Assembly (NCBI GenBank): GCA_964554535.1
Contig: CAZKPB010000002.1
Span: 62,001 to 126,000 of the forward strand
From: DMER64 sp964554535
Lineage (GTDB): Bacteria; Bacteroidota; Bacteroidia; Bacteroidales; UBA932
DNA: 64,000 nt
Direction of reading: 5' to 3'
Made by a program: the position numbers and the translations under genes. How positions within the stretch are numbered: position 1 is the first letter of the stretch; each line of letters begins with the position of its first letter. This document shows positions 34,698-43,867 of the stretch, one piece after another. The notes beneath the pieces are model-generated. The model saw only the letters and a program-made list of their open reading frames with translations, did not search any database and was not told where the DNA came from.

Positions 34698-37600
34698 ATG
34701 AAACGTTATTGATTCTATTTTGTAGCCGGCCTTTTGCTGGCATCGTGCGATTCCGGTAAAGACCCCGAATTAGCACCGGAATCCAAGCAAGAATCAAAAA
34801 TTGAGTGGTCTGTCCAGAGTGTGTCGCTTGCCGCCCAAGCTTCTACTATCTCTGTTAACATGACTGCTACAGGCGTCTGGGCTGTATCCGGATCTACTTC
34901 ATGGTGTACCGTCACTCCGGCCTCAGGCGCAAAAGGGTCAAGTTCACTTACTATCACCGTTACGGAAAACACAGGTGATTCCGAGCGTAGAGAAAGCCTT
35001 GTCGCAAAAAGCGGTACCGCCAGTGCCACACTTGTAGTGGTACAGAAAGCCAAAAGTTCCTTGACCATCACTTCAGATAAACAGGAAGTAGCTCAGGCTG
35101 GAGGTACTTTTGAAATTGAGATAAAAGCCAATGTTGACTATGATGTGGTGATACCCACTGGTACACCTTGGCTAAAACATTCATCCACCAAGGCCATTGC
35201 TACCCACAAGGTGCTGATTCTTGCCGAGGCTAACGCCGAATATGAAAAACGGGAAGGAATGGTAATCATTAAAGAAAAAGAAGGCAAATTGTCAGATACC
35301 GTACGTGTCTATCAGGCGCAGAAAGACGCCATAGTGCTTACTCAGAATCAATATAATATACCCACAAATGGAGGCAATATTTCCATTGAGATAAAGAGCA
35401 ATGTGGAATATGAAGTGGGAATGCCCGATGCGCAATGGCTGTCTATTGCGTCAACCAAAGCGTTGTCATCTCATACTGTTGAGGTAGTCGTCAAACCCAA
35501 TGAAACGTATGATGTACGTGAGGCTGTGATTGCTTTTACCAACAAAAATGCTTCATTGAAAGAGGAAGTGAAGATTATACAATCTCCTGTAGGTGTTGTG
35601 ATTATTACTAAAAAACAATATGAAGTACCTGCAGAAGGAGGCGTAGTGGATGTCCCCTTGCAGCGCAATGTGGAACTGGAATTGGAAATCAAGGATGGTT
35701 GGCTGCACTTGGTAAACACCAAAGGGGTGGAAGAGGACCAACTCAGCTTCCAAGTCGATGCCAATCCTACCTATAATGAACGCATAGGAACCGTCATTAT
35801 TTCCGGAACAGGGATGGACGTCAAAGATACACTGACCGTTGTGCAGTCCCAAAAAACGTTAGTTGGTGTTGAAACAAAAGAGTACTCCATTTCTGACAAG
35901 GGAGGCGTATTCAGTGTCGCCGTAAAATCGAATGACGAAGTAAATATAAGTATACCTGAATCGTGTGCCGGATGGTTGCGTCAGAGTGCCACCAAGACCA
36001 TTGTGACACGAGATTATAGCTTTGAGGCAGACACCAATCCTAATTTTGAAGAAAGGAATGGTGTCATCTACTTCTATCACAGTAGTTTGGAAGATGGTGA
36101 CACGTTGTATGTCACCCAAAAGGCTAATACGGGCTTGAAATTGTCCTATGAGATGCTGGCCGTGGAAAATACGGAAGGCGAATCTAACTTTACTTTTATG
36201 GCAGGTGCTGACTGGACCGTAACCTGCAATGCACAATGGTGTGAGATTACCCCCACTTCCGGAAGCCTCGGGACAAACGAAATACTAATTAAGCGCCAGG
36301 AGAATAAACAATACGGAGCGCGTCAAGCAACCATAAACATTAGTACTTCAGAAGTGTCTGCCACGTTGATTCTTACGCAGAAAGAACGTCCGAATGCGCC
36401 CAAAAACGGAATACGAACGTATGAACAACTGGCGGCGTTTAGAGATGCGGTCAATGCTGGGAAAGATTATTCGCCGTGGAAAGACGAAAACGGAGTGGTT
36501 AATTTAATTGCGGATATTGTGATGCCTTATAAAAATAAATATTGGGTTCCAATTAATGCGTTTGGTGGCACGTTTGACGGAAATGGTTTTACTATTGACA
36601 GTATGTACGTTTCAAGAGATTATATGGCGGGTCTATTCTCGTCAATAGTGAGCGGTGGTATAGTACGTAATGTCATAATTGATAAAGACTGTCTTATTTT
36701 TGCAGAAATCACAGAAAACGACTATACCAATTGTACAGGGGCAATTTGTGGCTATAATAAGGGAACCATTGAGAATTGTGAGAATAATACGTTCTACTTA
36801 TATGGTTGCGCTGTTGGAGGAATCTGTGGAGTGAACGTAGGGACAATTATTGACTGTCAAAACAAGGGATCAATTTATTCTCCTACTTACGGTGGTGATG
36901 AGTATTATAGTGGTGGTATTTGTGCAATGAACGGCGGTATTATTCGTAATTGCACAAATAAAGCTACAGGGTATGGTCTTGCCTCGGCAATCGGAGGCAT
37001 TGTGGGATGGAATGAAGGCCATATCTCCAGTAGCAATAATTATGGCGAAATTGTCAGCACGTATTCCGGTAGCAACTACAAAACTAGCGCCGGTGGCATT
37101 GCAGCGTATATGGTAGGAAAGTCTGCTTTGATTGCTGGGTGTACCAATGCCGCGTCTATTACCGGTTACTTATATACAGGTGGTATCGCGGGATATAACG
37201 GAGGCGGTGATAGTGGATACGGTACTGTTCAGAACTCGGGAAATACCGGCAAAATTATTGCCAATGGCAAACAGGGAGGCGGTGTGGTAGGTATAAACTA
37301 TTGCGGTGACGTACAAAATTGCACCAACAAGGGTGAAATCACGGAAGCGATGTACGCAGGCGGCATTGCGGGAGTAAGCGAGGGGACCTCGTCCAAAATG
37401 GGGAAAATAGATAAATGTACTAATGATGGCCCCGTATTGGCTAGCTCTGTGGCCGGCGGTGTGTGTGGTTACAACCGAAACTACAGCAGGATAACGGAGT
37501 CTTCCAATAGCGCCAAGGTAGAATCTATGGGTAACTATGCTGGAGGTGTTTGTGGCTACAATGAAAGCAATGGCGTTGTTTATAATTGCACAAATACGGG

Positions 37601-37745
37601 TTCCGTCAAGAGTAGCAAATATAGCGGTGATATTTCCGGTAACGATTCCCCTTCGGCCGTTGCGCCACAAGCTGCACCAGCCACCTTGAGGAAGTCAGCA
37701 AGGGTATCGCCGATGGCAAGGATGCTGGAAGCAATGTCGGATTAA
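34698..37745 (+). CDS. Large surface lipoprotein, six BACON-like domains plus GLUG repeats, TGA in signal peptide
   Basis: From the ATG at 34698 the frame reads M-K-R-Y, then TGA (34710-34712), then FYFVAGLLLASC, a clear lipobox ending at Cys. The remaining frame of about 1,000 codons is intact. Residues ~35-560 hold six beta-sandwich units of ~85 residues with BACON features (WAVSGSTSWCTVTPASG; AEGGVVDVPLQRNVELE; WTVTCNAQWCEITPTSG) ending in VxQ. Residues ~570-985 hold about ten GLUG-type repeats (GGICGVNVGTI, GGIVGWNEGHI). The TGA means a pseudogene, a sequencing error, or rare readthrough; the first non-ATG alternative start (TTG 34734) would lose the signal. Codon composition is more A+T-rich than neighbours. 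Confidence 0.8.
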
Positions 37746-37864
37746 AGCATCTCATTAATAAACAAGTCAAATGAAATTACATGTTTTTTCTATAGAAGCC
37801 CTATCGTAATGGTAAAATATGAATCAATTTACAAACTCATCTCTTAGCTAATACCAATCATTTT

Positions 37865-38356
37865 ATGAAAAAAATTGTTTACCTATTAATAATGTTGTCG
37901 GTTTTTGTCAGTTGTTCTCAAGATGCAGCGGAATATCAAGAGTTTTCAAGAAAAGCAGATGCTTATAGTGGAGAAGTCACTATTAGGTCATCATTTAGTC
38001 GTCCTATGGTTATCAGTAAAATAATAGACGGGGAAGATCACAGTGTCGCCTATATGATCTCTTTTTTAGCTGAAGGTTATTCGTCTGATTATTCAGATAC
38101 TCAAGACGTCTCGGTAAAGTTTACGGATGGGACGGTACACAACTGGAGTCTGATAACAATTTGTGATTATTTGTCAGGTGGTAAATATCAGTATCTATCA
38201 GGTCTTTATTTTAATGCCGAGGATGTAAACAATTATCTTCAACTATTCAGTGAAAAAACCATAGAACGATTTAGAATAAGGTATGCTGAGGTAATTAATC
38301 CACGTGATGCAGAGGAATTTAAGCAAGCCGTAAAAGATATTCAAAATATGTGGTGA
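37865..38356 (+). CDS. Lipoprotein of unknown function
   Basis: 163 residues. Lipoprotein signal (KKIVYLLIMLSVFVSC, Cys near residue 18), then a soluble domain without recognised motif; it ends DAEEFKQAVKDIQNMW. A+T-rich like the flanking lipoprotein genes. It lies 119 bases after the BACON/GLUG gene and before another lipoprotein, so the three may form a surface cassette. Confidence 0.7.
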   Translation: MKKIVYLLIMLSVFVSCSQDAAEYQEFSRKADAYSGEVTIRSSFSRPMVISKIIDGEDHSVAYMISFLAEGYSSDYSDTQDVSVKFTDGTVHNWSLITICDYLSGGKYQYLSGLYFNAEDVNNYLQLFSEKTIERFRIRYAEVINPRDAEEFKQAVKDIQNMW

Positions 38357-38443
38357 TTGATGCAAAACATTGACGCAAAACACAAATTAATTTTCCACTA
38401 TTAACAATATATATTTACTTATTAACCATTTAGAAAAACAATT

Positions 38444-38884
38444 ATGAAAAAACTTTTTCTTATCCTTTCCGCGATTGCGCTTTTTGCCTCCTGTCAAAAA
38501 GTAACCTTTGAAGCTCCTGACGAATCATTGTTGATTGAGCCGGGAAAATGTTATTATCAGGTTATCAACAATATGTCAGAGATGAAATCTGAACTTTTTG
38601 ATGAATATAATAACGGTTCAATGTTTTATGTTGTGGCACTTGAAGTTAGCAGTGAAGGCTTTGTTGTTAAACAGACACAACTTCCAAATCTCCATTTTGA
38701 AGGCGGAAAGTCATCTTATATAGAAGCAGACAAAAATGCTGCTGCGGTTGTAGTTTCATATAAATATGCTCCGGATGATGATAGAAAATTTACACTTCAA
38801 AAATGGGTTTTGCATGAAGGCGAAGTTGTAAAAGTTAATATTGAAAATAGTACAATGGCTGGCCCGGCATTTTTAACTTTCTAA
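38444..38884 (+). CDS. Lipoprotein of unknown function
   Basis: 146 residues. Lipoprotein signal (LFLILSAIALFASC, Cys near residue 17), followed by a mainly beta domain (CYYQVINNMSEMKSELFDEY; MFYVVALEVSSEGFVVKQT). No family recognised. A+T-rich. A rho-independent terminator follows directly. Confidence 0.7.
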   Translation: MKKLFLILSAIALFASCQKVTFEAPDESLLIEPGKCYYQVINNMSEMKSELFDEYNNGSMFYVVALEVSSEGFVVKQTQLPNLHFEGGKSSYIEADKNAAAVVVSYKYAPDDDRKFTLQKWVLHEGEVVKVNIENSTMAGPAFLTF

Positions 38885-38906
38885 AGAAGAACATTCATAA
38901 AAAACA

Positions 38907-38939
38907 AAAGAGCCGGGTGCCGAAGGCATCTGGCTCTTT
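38907..38939. terminator. Bidirectional terminator between lipoprotein gene and tRNA-Asp
   Basis: AAAGAGCC (38907-38914) pairs with GGCTCTTT (38932-38939), with an inner GGTGCC/GGCATC stem and GAA loop. A-rich on the left and T-rich on the right, so it can serve both the plus-strand gene and the minus-strand tRNA. Confidence 0.8.
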
Positions 38940-38950
38940 CTTATTAAGAG

Positions 38951-39025
38951 CGGTCCGGACGAGACTCGAACTCGCGACCCCGTGCGTGACAGGCACGTAT
39001 TCTAACCAAGCTGAACTACCGGACC
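38951..39025 (-). tRNA. tRNA-Asp (anticodon GTC)
   Basis: On the minus strand the acceptor stem GGTCCGG (39025-39019) pairs with CCGGACC (38958-38952), with discriminator G. D-arm AGTTCAGCTTGGTT, anticodon arm CGTGC-CTGTCAC-GCACG with anticodon GTC, and T-arm with GTTCGAGTC. 75 bases; CCA is not encoded. It lies at the right edge of the A+T-rich lipoprotein block. Confidence 0.95.
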
Positions 39026-39065
39026 TTGTTGGTTTGGGAGTGCAAATGTATAGAATGTTTTTGAA

Positions 39066-39599
39066 TCAACAAAAAAAAGTGAAATGGACGTTGCCATATT
39101 TTTTCTCCTTTACAAAACGGGGGTGGTCTGCAAAAGAGAATTTGGCGGGATGTTCCAAAATGAAGGGGGCGCCCGGTTCCAGAACCCCCGAGGACAGTAC
39201 GGTGTCGGGGATGGTTTCAAGGGCATCTATGTCGTAGGGCGGGTCGGCAAAGACAAGGTTGTATTGCAGGGTGCAGATTTTCAGGAAATCAAATACGTTG
39301 TGATGTACCACCTGCAATTGATCGGACACGGCCAGGAATCGTGCGGTGTCTTTGATGAAGCGGGCATGCAGGGGGTTCATCTCAATGCAGGTTACCCGGG
39401 GGCAGCCGCGTGACACAAATTCCAAAGAGATACCTCCCCCGCCTCCAAAAAGGTCCAGCACGCGCAGGGATGAAAAATCATAGGTGTTTTCCAGCATGTT
39501 GAACAGGCCTTCTTTGGCAAAGTCTGTAGTGGGTTTGGCGTGAAAGGCCTTTGGCGGAAGAATGCTGCGGCCTTTAAGGCTGCCGCTGATTATTCGCAT
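39066..39599 (-). CDS. rsmD: 16S rRNA (guanine966-N2)-methyltransferase RsmD
   Basis: 177 residues. MRIISGSLKGRSI start, SAM motif VLDLFGGGGGISLEF and catalytic motif FADPPYD define RsmD. It methylates G966 of 16S rRNA. Its ATG overlaps the 3' end of the DUF3822 gene by 10 bases. Confidence 0.94.
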   Translation of the reverse strand: MRIISGSLKGRSILPPKAFHAKPTTDFAKEGLFNMLENTYDFSSLRVLDLFGGGGGISLEFVSRGCPRVTCIEMNPLHARFIKDTARFLAVSDQLQVVHHNVFDFLKICTLQYNLVFADPPYDIDALETIPDTVLSSGVLEPGAPFILEHPAKFSFADHPRFVKEKKYGNVHFTFFC

Positions 39600-40402
39600 A
39601 AGGCAGAAGTGGGGAAAAAGTGTGAACCGAACTGTAGGTTGAGGCTCTCTGAGGGAAAAACGTACTCAGCCTCGGTGGCTACGGTAATGGTAGGGAAGAA
39701 TTGTGTCAGTTGTTTCAGGTGCATGGGCTTGAACGCGCCGCTTATGTAGAGGCTGAGGCTGTGCGGATTCAGTTGCCATTGCTTTAGGGCAAAAAAGACG
39801 TAGTACAGGGCCGAGGTAAAACGGTCAATGGAATAGGCGTTGCACAACAGCAATTTGTCTCCCTGCATCAGAATCAAATGAATAAACGAGGGAGTGTAAT
39901 AAAGCAGGGCCCTGGAAAAATCTTTTTGCGAGGCCAGAAAATGGAATAACGGTATAACGTGCGCCAAAAATACCGCCTTGCGCTGGTATTTGAAGATCAT
40001 GGCGCTGATGGGGGCGGGGATGGCGTAAATACACGTGGCGCCAATTTGTGGCAATTCCGTGTAGTTCACCTCGTCCAGGTCATCCAGGACAAATAACTCT
40101 TTCAACAGGGCGGCCGCCTGGGTACTCCGGAACAGACCGCTTGGAACCAGCGTGTGTTTAGGAGTGATTACGCATACGGTACATTGCTCCGCACGCTTTT
40201 GAAGCCATTCATCCTTTTTGAAGAGGGCTTCCACGTCTTTTGTCCAGTCGTTGTAATCTGTTCCGGGGAGCGTATACGGGTAATATTTTGAGTGCAGACA
40301 GGTATGGGTCTGCATATCTTCAATGACAAAAGAAAGTCCATTCAAGTCAACCTGAATGGACAATCTATGTTGTGCCTGCGGTATTTTATCTGTCGCAGAC
40401 AT
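39590..40402 (-). CDS. DUF3822 family protein
   Basis: 270 residues from the ATG at 40400-40402. Bacteroidetes-specific family, usually next to rsmD as here, with an actin/hexokinase-like fold suggested in the literature as I recall. Recognisable segments: HRLSIQVDLNGLSFVIED, YYTPSFIHLILMQGDKLLL, LYISGAFKPMHLKQLTQFF. No function known. An upstream in-frame start (40444) would run into the preceding gene. Confidence 0.85.
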   Translation of the reverse strand: MSATDKIPQAQHRLSIQVDLNGLSFVIEDMQTHTCLHSKYYPYTLPGTDYNDWTKDVEALFKKDEWLQKRAEQCTVCVITPKHTLVPSGLFRSTQAAALLKELFVLDDLDEVNYTELPQIGATCIYAIPAPISAMIFKYQRKAVFLAHVIPLFHFLASQKDFSRALLYYTPSFIHLILMQGDKLLLCNAYSIDRFTSALYYVFFALKQWQLNPHSLSLYISGAFKPMHLKQLTQFFPTITVATEAEYVFPSESLNLQFGSHFFPTSALCE

Positions 40403-40406
40403 ATTA

Positions 40407-41012
40407 TTATTCCCAGTTACCCGCGTTGTTGTTAGGTTGGTCAATGCTGCCCACTTTCAGACCCGGATAACGTCCGGTGTCTTCGCGTTCTGCATTCAAG
40501 TTAACCACCAACTGACGGGTCAGACCCTTATACAATACATCAAAAGGAGTGCAAGCTTCAAACAGGGGAACATCTACACCGGATACTTTCTTGATGACGG
40601 CACGAATTTCAAATTCTTCACCACCGGAGAAGGGAACGTAGCGCAAAGAATCAATGACAAATCCGGGGCGTTTGAGCAGGGTGTCCTTGACAGCCATACG
40701 GATACTGTCGCGACGTACACGTTTCTGTGCAACGGCTGCAGAGTCGTCCATGGAACCGATTTGCTTGATGATGGTAATATTACCGTTCATGTAAAAATCT
40801 TCCAAAGTGTCAAAACTTCCGGCAAAATAGCCTTTTTCTGTTTTGTAGGTGGTCTGGAGCGTTCTGATGTCCTTCAGACGTTCAATGGTGACGTTGTCGC
40901 GAATTTTACATTCTTTCTTGAAGTTGATAGGCGCTGTAAGGCTTGAGTATACCAAGTAGATCAAACCTATGATAGCTAAGGGCAAAATTACGATGGTGAA
41001 TAATTTTTTCAT
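40407..41012 (-). CDS. Conserved membrane-anchored protein of unknown function
   Basis: 201 residues. One N-terminal helix (FTIVILPLAIIGLIYLVYSS), then a soluble periplasmic domain with KTEKGYFAGSFDTLEDF and KRVRRDSIRMAVKD. The domain pattern resembles pseudopilin-like secreted segments in length only. It is first in a three-gene minus-strand run with DUF3822 and rsmD, an order I recall as common in Bacteroidales. No catalytic residues seen. Confidence 0.75.
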   Translation of the reverse strand: MKKLFTIVILPLAIIGLIYLVYSSLTAPINFKKECKIRDNVTIERLKDIRTLQTTYKTEKGYFAGSFDTLEDFYMNGNITIIKQIGSMDDSAAVAQKRVRRDSIRMAVKDTLLKRPGFVIDSLRYVPFSGGEEFEIRAVIKKVSGVDVPLFEACTPFDVLYKGLTRQLVVNLNAEREDTGRYPGLKVGSIDQPNNNAGNWE

Positions 41013-41085
41013 GTATGCTGTTTTAATGTTTTGACAATATGACCTGCAAATTTATGAAAAAAAATAACCTCTGCAAGATTTCACT

Positions 41086-41093
41086 TATATTTG
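41086..41093 (+). promoter_or_regulatory. -7 element before the DHH phosphoesterase gene
   Basis: TATATTTG, exact consensus, 16 bases before the ATG at 41110. No obvious -33 TTTG. Confidence 0.5.
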
Positions 41094-41109
41094 CACCAAT
41101 AACTCTTGT

Positions 41110-42120
41110 ATGGAAAACATTTTTAGTCCCGACGATATCAGTAAATGGGACAACCTGCTGCGCAATGCTTCCCGCGTAATTCTGGCTACCCACGCCCACC
41201 CGGACGGGGATGCCATTGGATCGGTGACCGGACTTGCTTCTTATTTGAAAGACAGAAACATAAACACTTCTATCATCTGTCCCAACGCTTATCCCGCATT
41301 CCTTAATTTTTTGGACAAAGAAGGAGAAATCGTTATATATCAGGGTAATGAAGAATTTGCCACAAGATTGATTGATTGCGCGGACTTGCTCATTGCAATG
41401 GATGTCTGCGGGTTCTCCCGTTTGGATGAATTGGGGGAGCTGCTTGTGAATAAACCGGTGCATAAAATTTTGATAGACCATCATCCGGGCCCCTGCACGG
41501 AAGAGTTTGATCTTGTTTTTTCGCTGACTCAGGTCAGTTCTACTTGTGAGTTGACTTCCAGCCTGTTGACCCGGTGGCATCCCGATGTGGATTTTTCGGC
41601 GGCCCAGGCCACCTCTTTTCTTGCCGGAATGTATACAGATACCAATCAATTTGCCAATAGTCTTTTCTCCGACACGTTTACGGTGGCCTCGGAACTTTTC
41701 CGTATGGGTGCGGACAACCGGCTCATTATGGAAAAAGTATATGGCAGCTATACCTATAATCGTATGCGGCTTATGGGCTATGCCCTACAAAAAATGAAAC
41801 TGATTCCGCGCTACAAGGCGGCATATATTGTGTTGACGGCCGCCGAACTCAGTCAATTTGAGTTTCAGGAGGGAGATACGGAGGGCTTTGCCAATCTGCC
41901 GCTGGCTATTGACGGTGTATCCATTGCCGGCTTGTTTCTGGAGAAGGAGCACTACGTGAAAGTGTCGCTGCGGTCGCGCGGGCCCTATCCGGTAAATGGC
42001 ATTGCCAAAGACGTGTATCAAGGGGGCGGCCATTACAATGCGGCGGCCGGACGTATCAAAAAACCCGTGGCGGAAATGGATGCTTTATTTGAAAATGCCC
42101 TGGGCACAATAATTGCATAA
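41110..42120 (+). CDS. nrnA: DHH/DHHA1 phosphoesterase (NrnA-like oligoribonuclease/pAp phosphatase)
   Basis: 336 residues. Metal motifs THAHPDGDAIGS, AMDVCGFSRL and LIDHHPGP of the DHH domain, and DHHA1 with VSLRSRGPYPVNGIA and GGGHYNAAAG. Predicted to degrade nanoRNA or pAp, possibly pGpG/c-di-AMP-derived dinucleotides. Starts a forward run with two FKBP lipoproteins (12 bases to the next ATG). Confidence 0.92.
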   Translation: MENIFSPDDISKWDNLLRNASRVILATHAHPDGDAIGSVTGLASYLKDRNINTSIICPNAYPAFLNFLDKEGEIVIYQGNEEFATRLIDCADLLIAMDVCGFSRLDELGELLVNKPVHKILIDHHPGPCTEEFDLVFSLTQVSSTCELTSSLLTRWHPDVDFSAAQATSFLAGMYTDTNQFANSLFSDTFTVASELFRMGADNRLIMEKVYGSYTYNRMRLMGYALQKMKLIPRYKAAYIVLTAAELSQFEFQEGDTEGFANLPLAIDGVSIAGLFLEKEHYVKVSLRSRGPYPVNGIAKDVYQGGGHYNAAAGRIKKPVAEMDALFENALGTIIA

Positions 42121-42131
42121 ACGGCTGCAGC

Positions 42132-42653
42132 ATGAAGAAGATTTTGTTTTGTCTGTTGGTATGCCTCTGCGTTTTTTCTTGTACAAAGGAAGACCGAAAG
42201 TTCCTTGTGGTGCAACAGGAATCTGCCATAGATTCCTATATAAAAACTCTGACAAACAGTGAAGTGGTCTACTGTAACGGAGTAGTCAGGGCGGTGTTGG
42301 ACCGGGGAACGACCAAGGATACAGCCGCCGTGGGAGACTCGGTTTATTTTTACTACGCCGGTTATATTTTTTCTAACGGCAAGGGACAACTTTTCCATAC
42401 CAATTCCGACAGTGTAGCACAGGCTAACAACTGGCCCATGGAGGCACAGGGCGCCACACTCCGGACAGCTTCCCTGGGCAGTGGAGAACTGTTGAAAGGG
42501 CTTGATTACGGTATGGAGGGAATGGGGTTGAACGAACATTCCTATATTATCTTCAATGCCGATTACGGGTATGGCAACCAGCGTGTGGGACAGGTTCCCG
42601 CACTGTCTGCCCTGCTGTTTGAAGTGTGGTTGAAGCAGATTCGTAAAAATTAG
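42132..42653 (+). CDS. FKBP-type peptidyl-prolyl isomerase lipoprotein (GldI-like)
   Basis: 173 residues. Lipoprotein signal (FCLLVCLCVFSC, Cys near residue 17). FKBP core: VGDSVYFYYAGYIFSNGKG, LGSGELLKGLDYGMEGMGLN, YIIFNADYGYGNQ. Periplasm-facing folding catalyst. GldI, a gliding lipoprotein, has a similar layout in Flavobacteria, but no gliding genes are here. Confidence 0.85.
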   Translation: MKKILFCLLVCLCVFSCTKEDRKFLVVQQESAIDSYIKTLTNSEVVYCNGVVRAVLDRGTTKDTAAVGDSVYFYYAGYIFSNGKGQLFHTNSDSVAQANNWPMEAQGATLRTASLGSGELLKGLDYGMEGMGLNEHSYIIFNADYGYGNQRVGQVPALSALLFEVWLKQIRKN

Positions 42654-42654
42654 A

Positions 42655-42662
42655 TACATTTG
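42655..42662 (+). promoter_or_regulatory. -7 element before second FKBP gene
   Basis: TACATTTG, exact consensus, 9 bases before the ATG at 42672. It overlaps the stop of the first FKBP gene, so the second can be transcribed alone. Confidence 0.45.
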
Positions 42663-42671
42663 CACCATTAT

Positions 42672-43700
42672 ATGAGATATTTATTTCCAATAGGTTTATT
42701 ATTTTCTGCCGGAGTGCTTCTGACTTTTGGCGCTTGCGCCACCGAAGACGAAGAATCTTCCCAGGCGGTATATGAAAAAGAACTGGAGGCCCACGTGCAC
42801 GTGGTGCATAAGGATACCCTGCAGAAGACCGCTTCCGGTCTGTATTACGCGCCCCTGCGTCTTGGCTCGGGACAGGCAAACAACGACTCGGCCTTTGTGA
42901 TGGTACGAGAGACCACGTATGACCTCAATTATAACATCACTGCCAGTACGGAAGAGGCGGTGGCCCGTCAGCTGGGGACGTATTCTGAAGCCAACCATTA
43001 TGCCCCGCTGTTGCTGACTATGGGAAACCATTCCAATATGCTGGGTATAGAGGAAATGCTTTTGCAGATGCGGGAAGGAGACAAACGTCGCGTCTGGTTG
43101 CCTTATTGGTTGTCCAATTATTATGAAGGCGGTAAGGCAAGCAAAACGGCCACTACCGTATATGATTTGGAAATAGAAAAGGTGATTACGGATATGGATC
43201 GGTACCAGACGGATTTGCTGGAAGCTTTCAGGGATACCCATTATCCCGGTCTGGATTCCCTGTCCAAAGGTTTTTATATGATGAAGTTGGTGGAAGGTAC
43301 CGGAGATACCGTTGCCTATGAAGAAAAAGTGACACATATTTATTATGTGGGCAAATATCTGGACGGACACGTGTTTGACACCAACCACGCGGACACTGCG
43401 TTGTGTTATTCTATTTCCGCATCCGAAATAAGCGACGGATTTACAATGCCAACAAAGGATTATGTCACCGGTTTATCTACAGCCAGCGAAGATGCCGGCT
43501 CTGCAGTGGCCGGGTTCAGTAAATGCCTCATGAATATGCGCTATGGAGATGTGGCCATCTGTTTTTTCAATGCGGACCTGGGTTATGGATCCTCCGGAGA
43601 ATCTGGCGGTTCCGTTGCTTCATCTTTCCTTAATGGGGGTTATTCCATACCTCCATACACTCCTCTATTCTTCTGGGTGTATCTATATGAAGATGAGTAG
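42672..43700 (+). CDS. Tandem FKBP-type peptidyl-prolyl isomerase lipoprotein
   Basis: 342 residues from the ATG at 42672 (a TTG at 42660 overlaps the -7 box). Lipoprotein signal (LLFSAGVLLTFGAC, Cys near residue 22). Two FKBP-like halves: the first with MGNHSNMLGIEEMLLQMREG (about 115-160), the second with YEEKVTHIYYVGKYLDGHVF and MNMRYGDVAICFFNADLGYG. Active-site residues of the first half look less complete. Follows the single-FKBP lipoprotein. Confidence 0.82.
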   Translation: MRYLFPIGLLFSAGVLLTFGACATEDEESSQAVYEKELEAHVHVVHKDTLQKTASGLYYAPLRLGSGQANNDSAFVMVRETTYDLNYNITASTEEAVARQLGTYSEANHYAPLLLTMGNHSNMLGIEEMLLQMREGDKRRVWLPYWLSNYYEGGKASKTATTVYDLEIEKVITDMDRYQTDLLEAFRDTHYPGLDSLSKGFYMMKLVEGTGDTVAYEEKVTHIYYVGKYLDGHVFDTNHADTALCYSISASEISDGFTMPTKDYVTGLSTASEDAGSAVAGFSKCLMNMRYGDVAICFFNADLGYGSSGESGGSVASSFLNGGYSIPPYTPLFFWVYLYEDE

Positions 43701-43742
43701 ATTACGTTTTATTGTTAATAAATAGTAAAAAAAGTTGAAAAA

Positions 43743-43785
43743 AAGATGCCGGCGCATGCAACATTTTTGCACGCGCCGGCATCTT
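43743..43785. terminator. Strong bidirectional hairpin terminator
   Basis: AAGATGCCGGCGC (43743-43755) pairs perfectly with GCGCCGGCATCTT (43773-43785), with an inner TGCAA/TTGCA stem. It separates the convergent FKBP (plus) and DUF4493/DUF6359 (minus) genes. Confidence 0.8.
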
Positions 43786-43817
43786 ATATGCGGTTTTAGG
43801 TTTATAGGTTTCAATTT

Positions 43818-43846
43818 GGGGACGGTCCGGTTCTAGGATTGTCCCC
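43818..43846. terminator. Second hairpin between the convergent genes
   Basis: GGGGACGGTCC (43818-43828) pairs with GGATTGTCCCC (43836-43846) with two G-T pairs, followed by ATTCTCTTTT. Probably backs up the stronger hairpin 33 bases to the left. Confidence 0.6.
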
Positions 43847-43867
43847 ATTCTCTTTTGGGTGCGTCGT

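Noticed and set aside
34698..37745. Alternative genetic code (TGA as sense)
   Set aside because: TGA ends truA, nqrA, mazG and the DUF58 gene in this window, and only one gene has an internal TGA.
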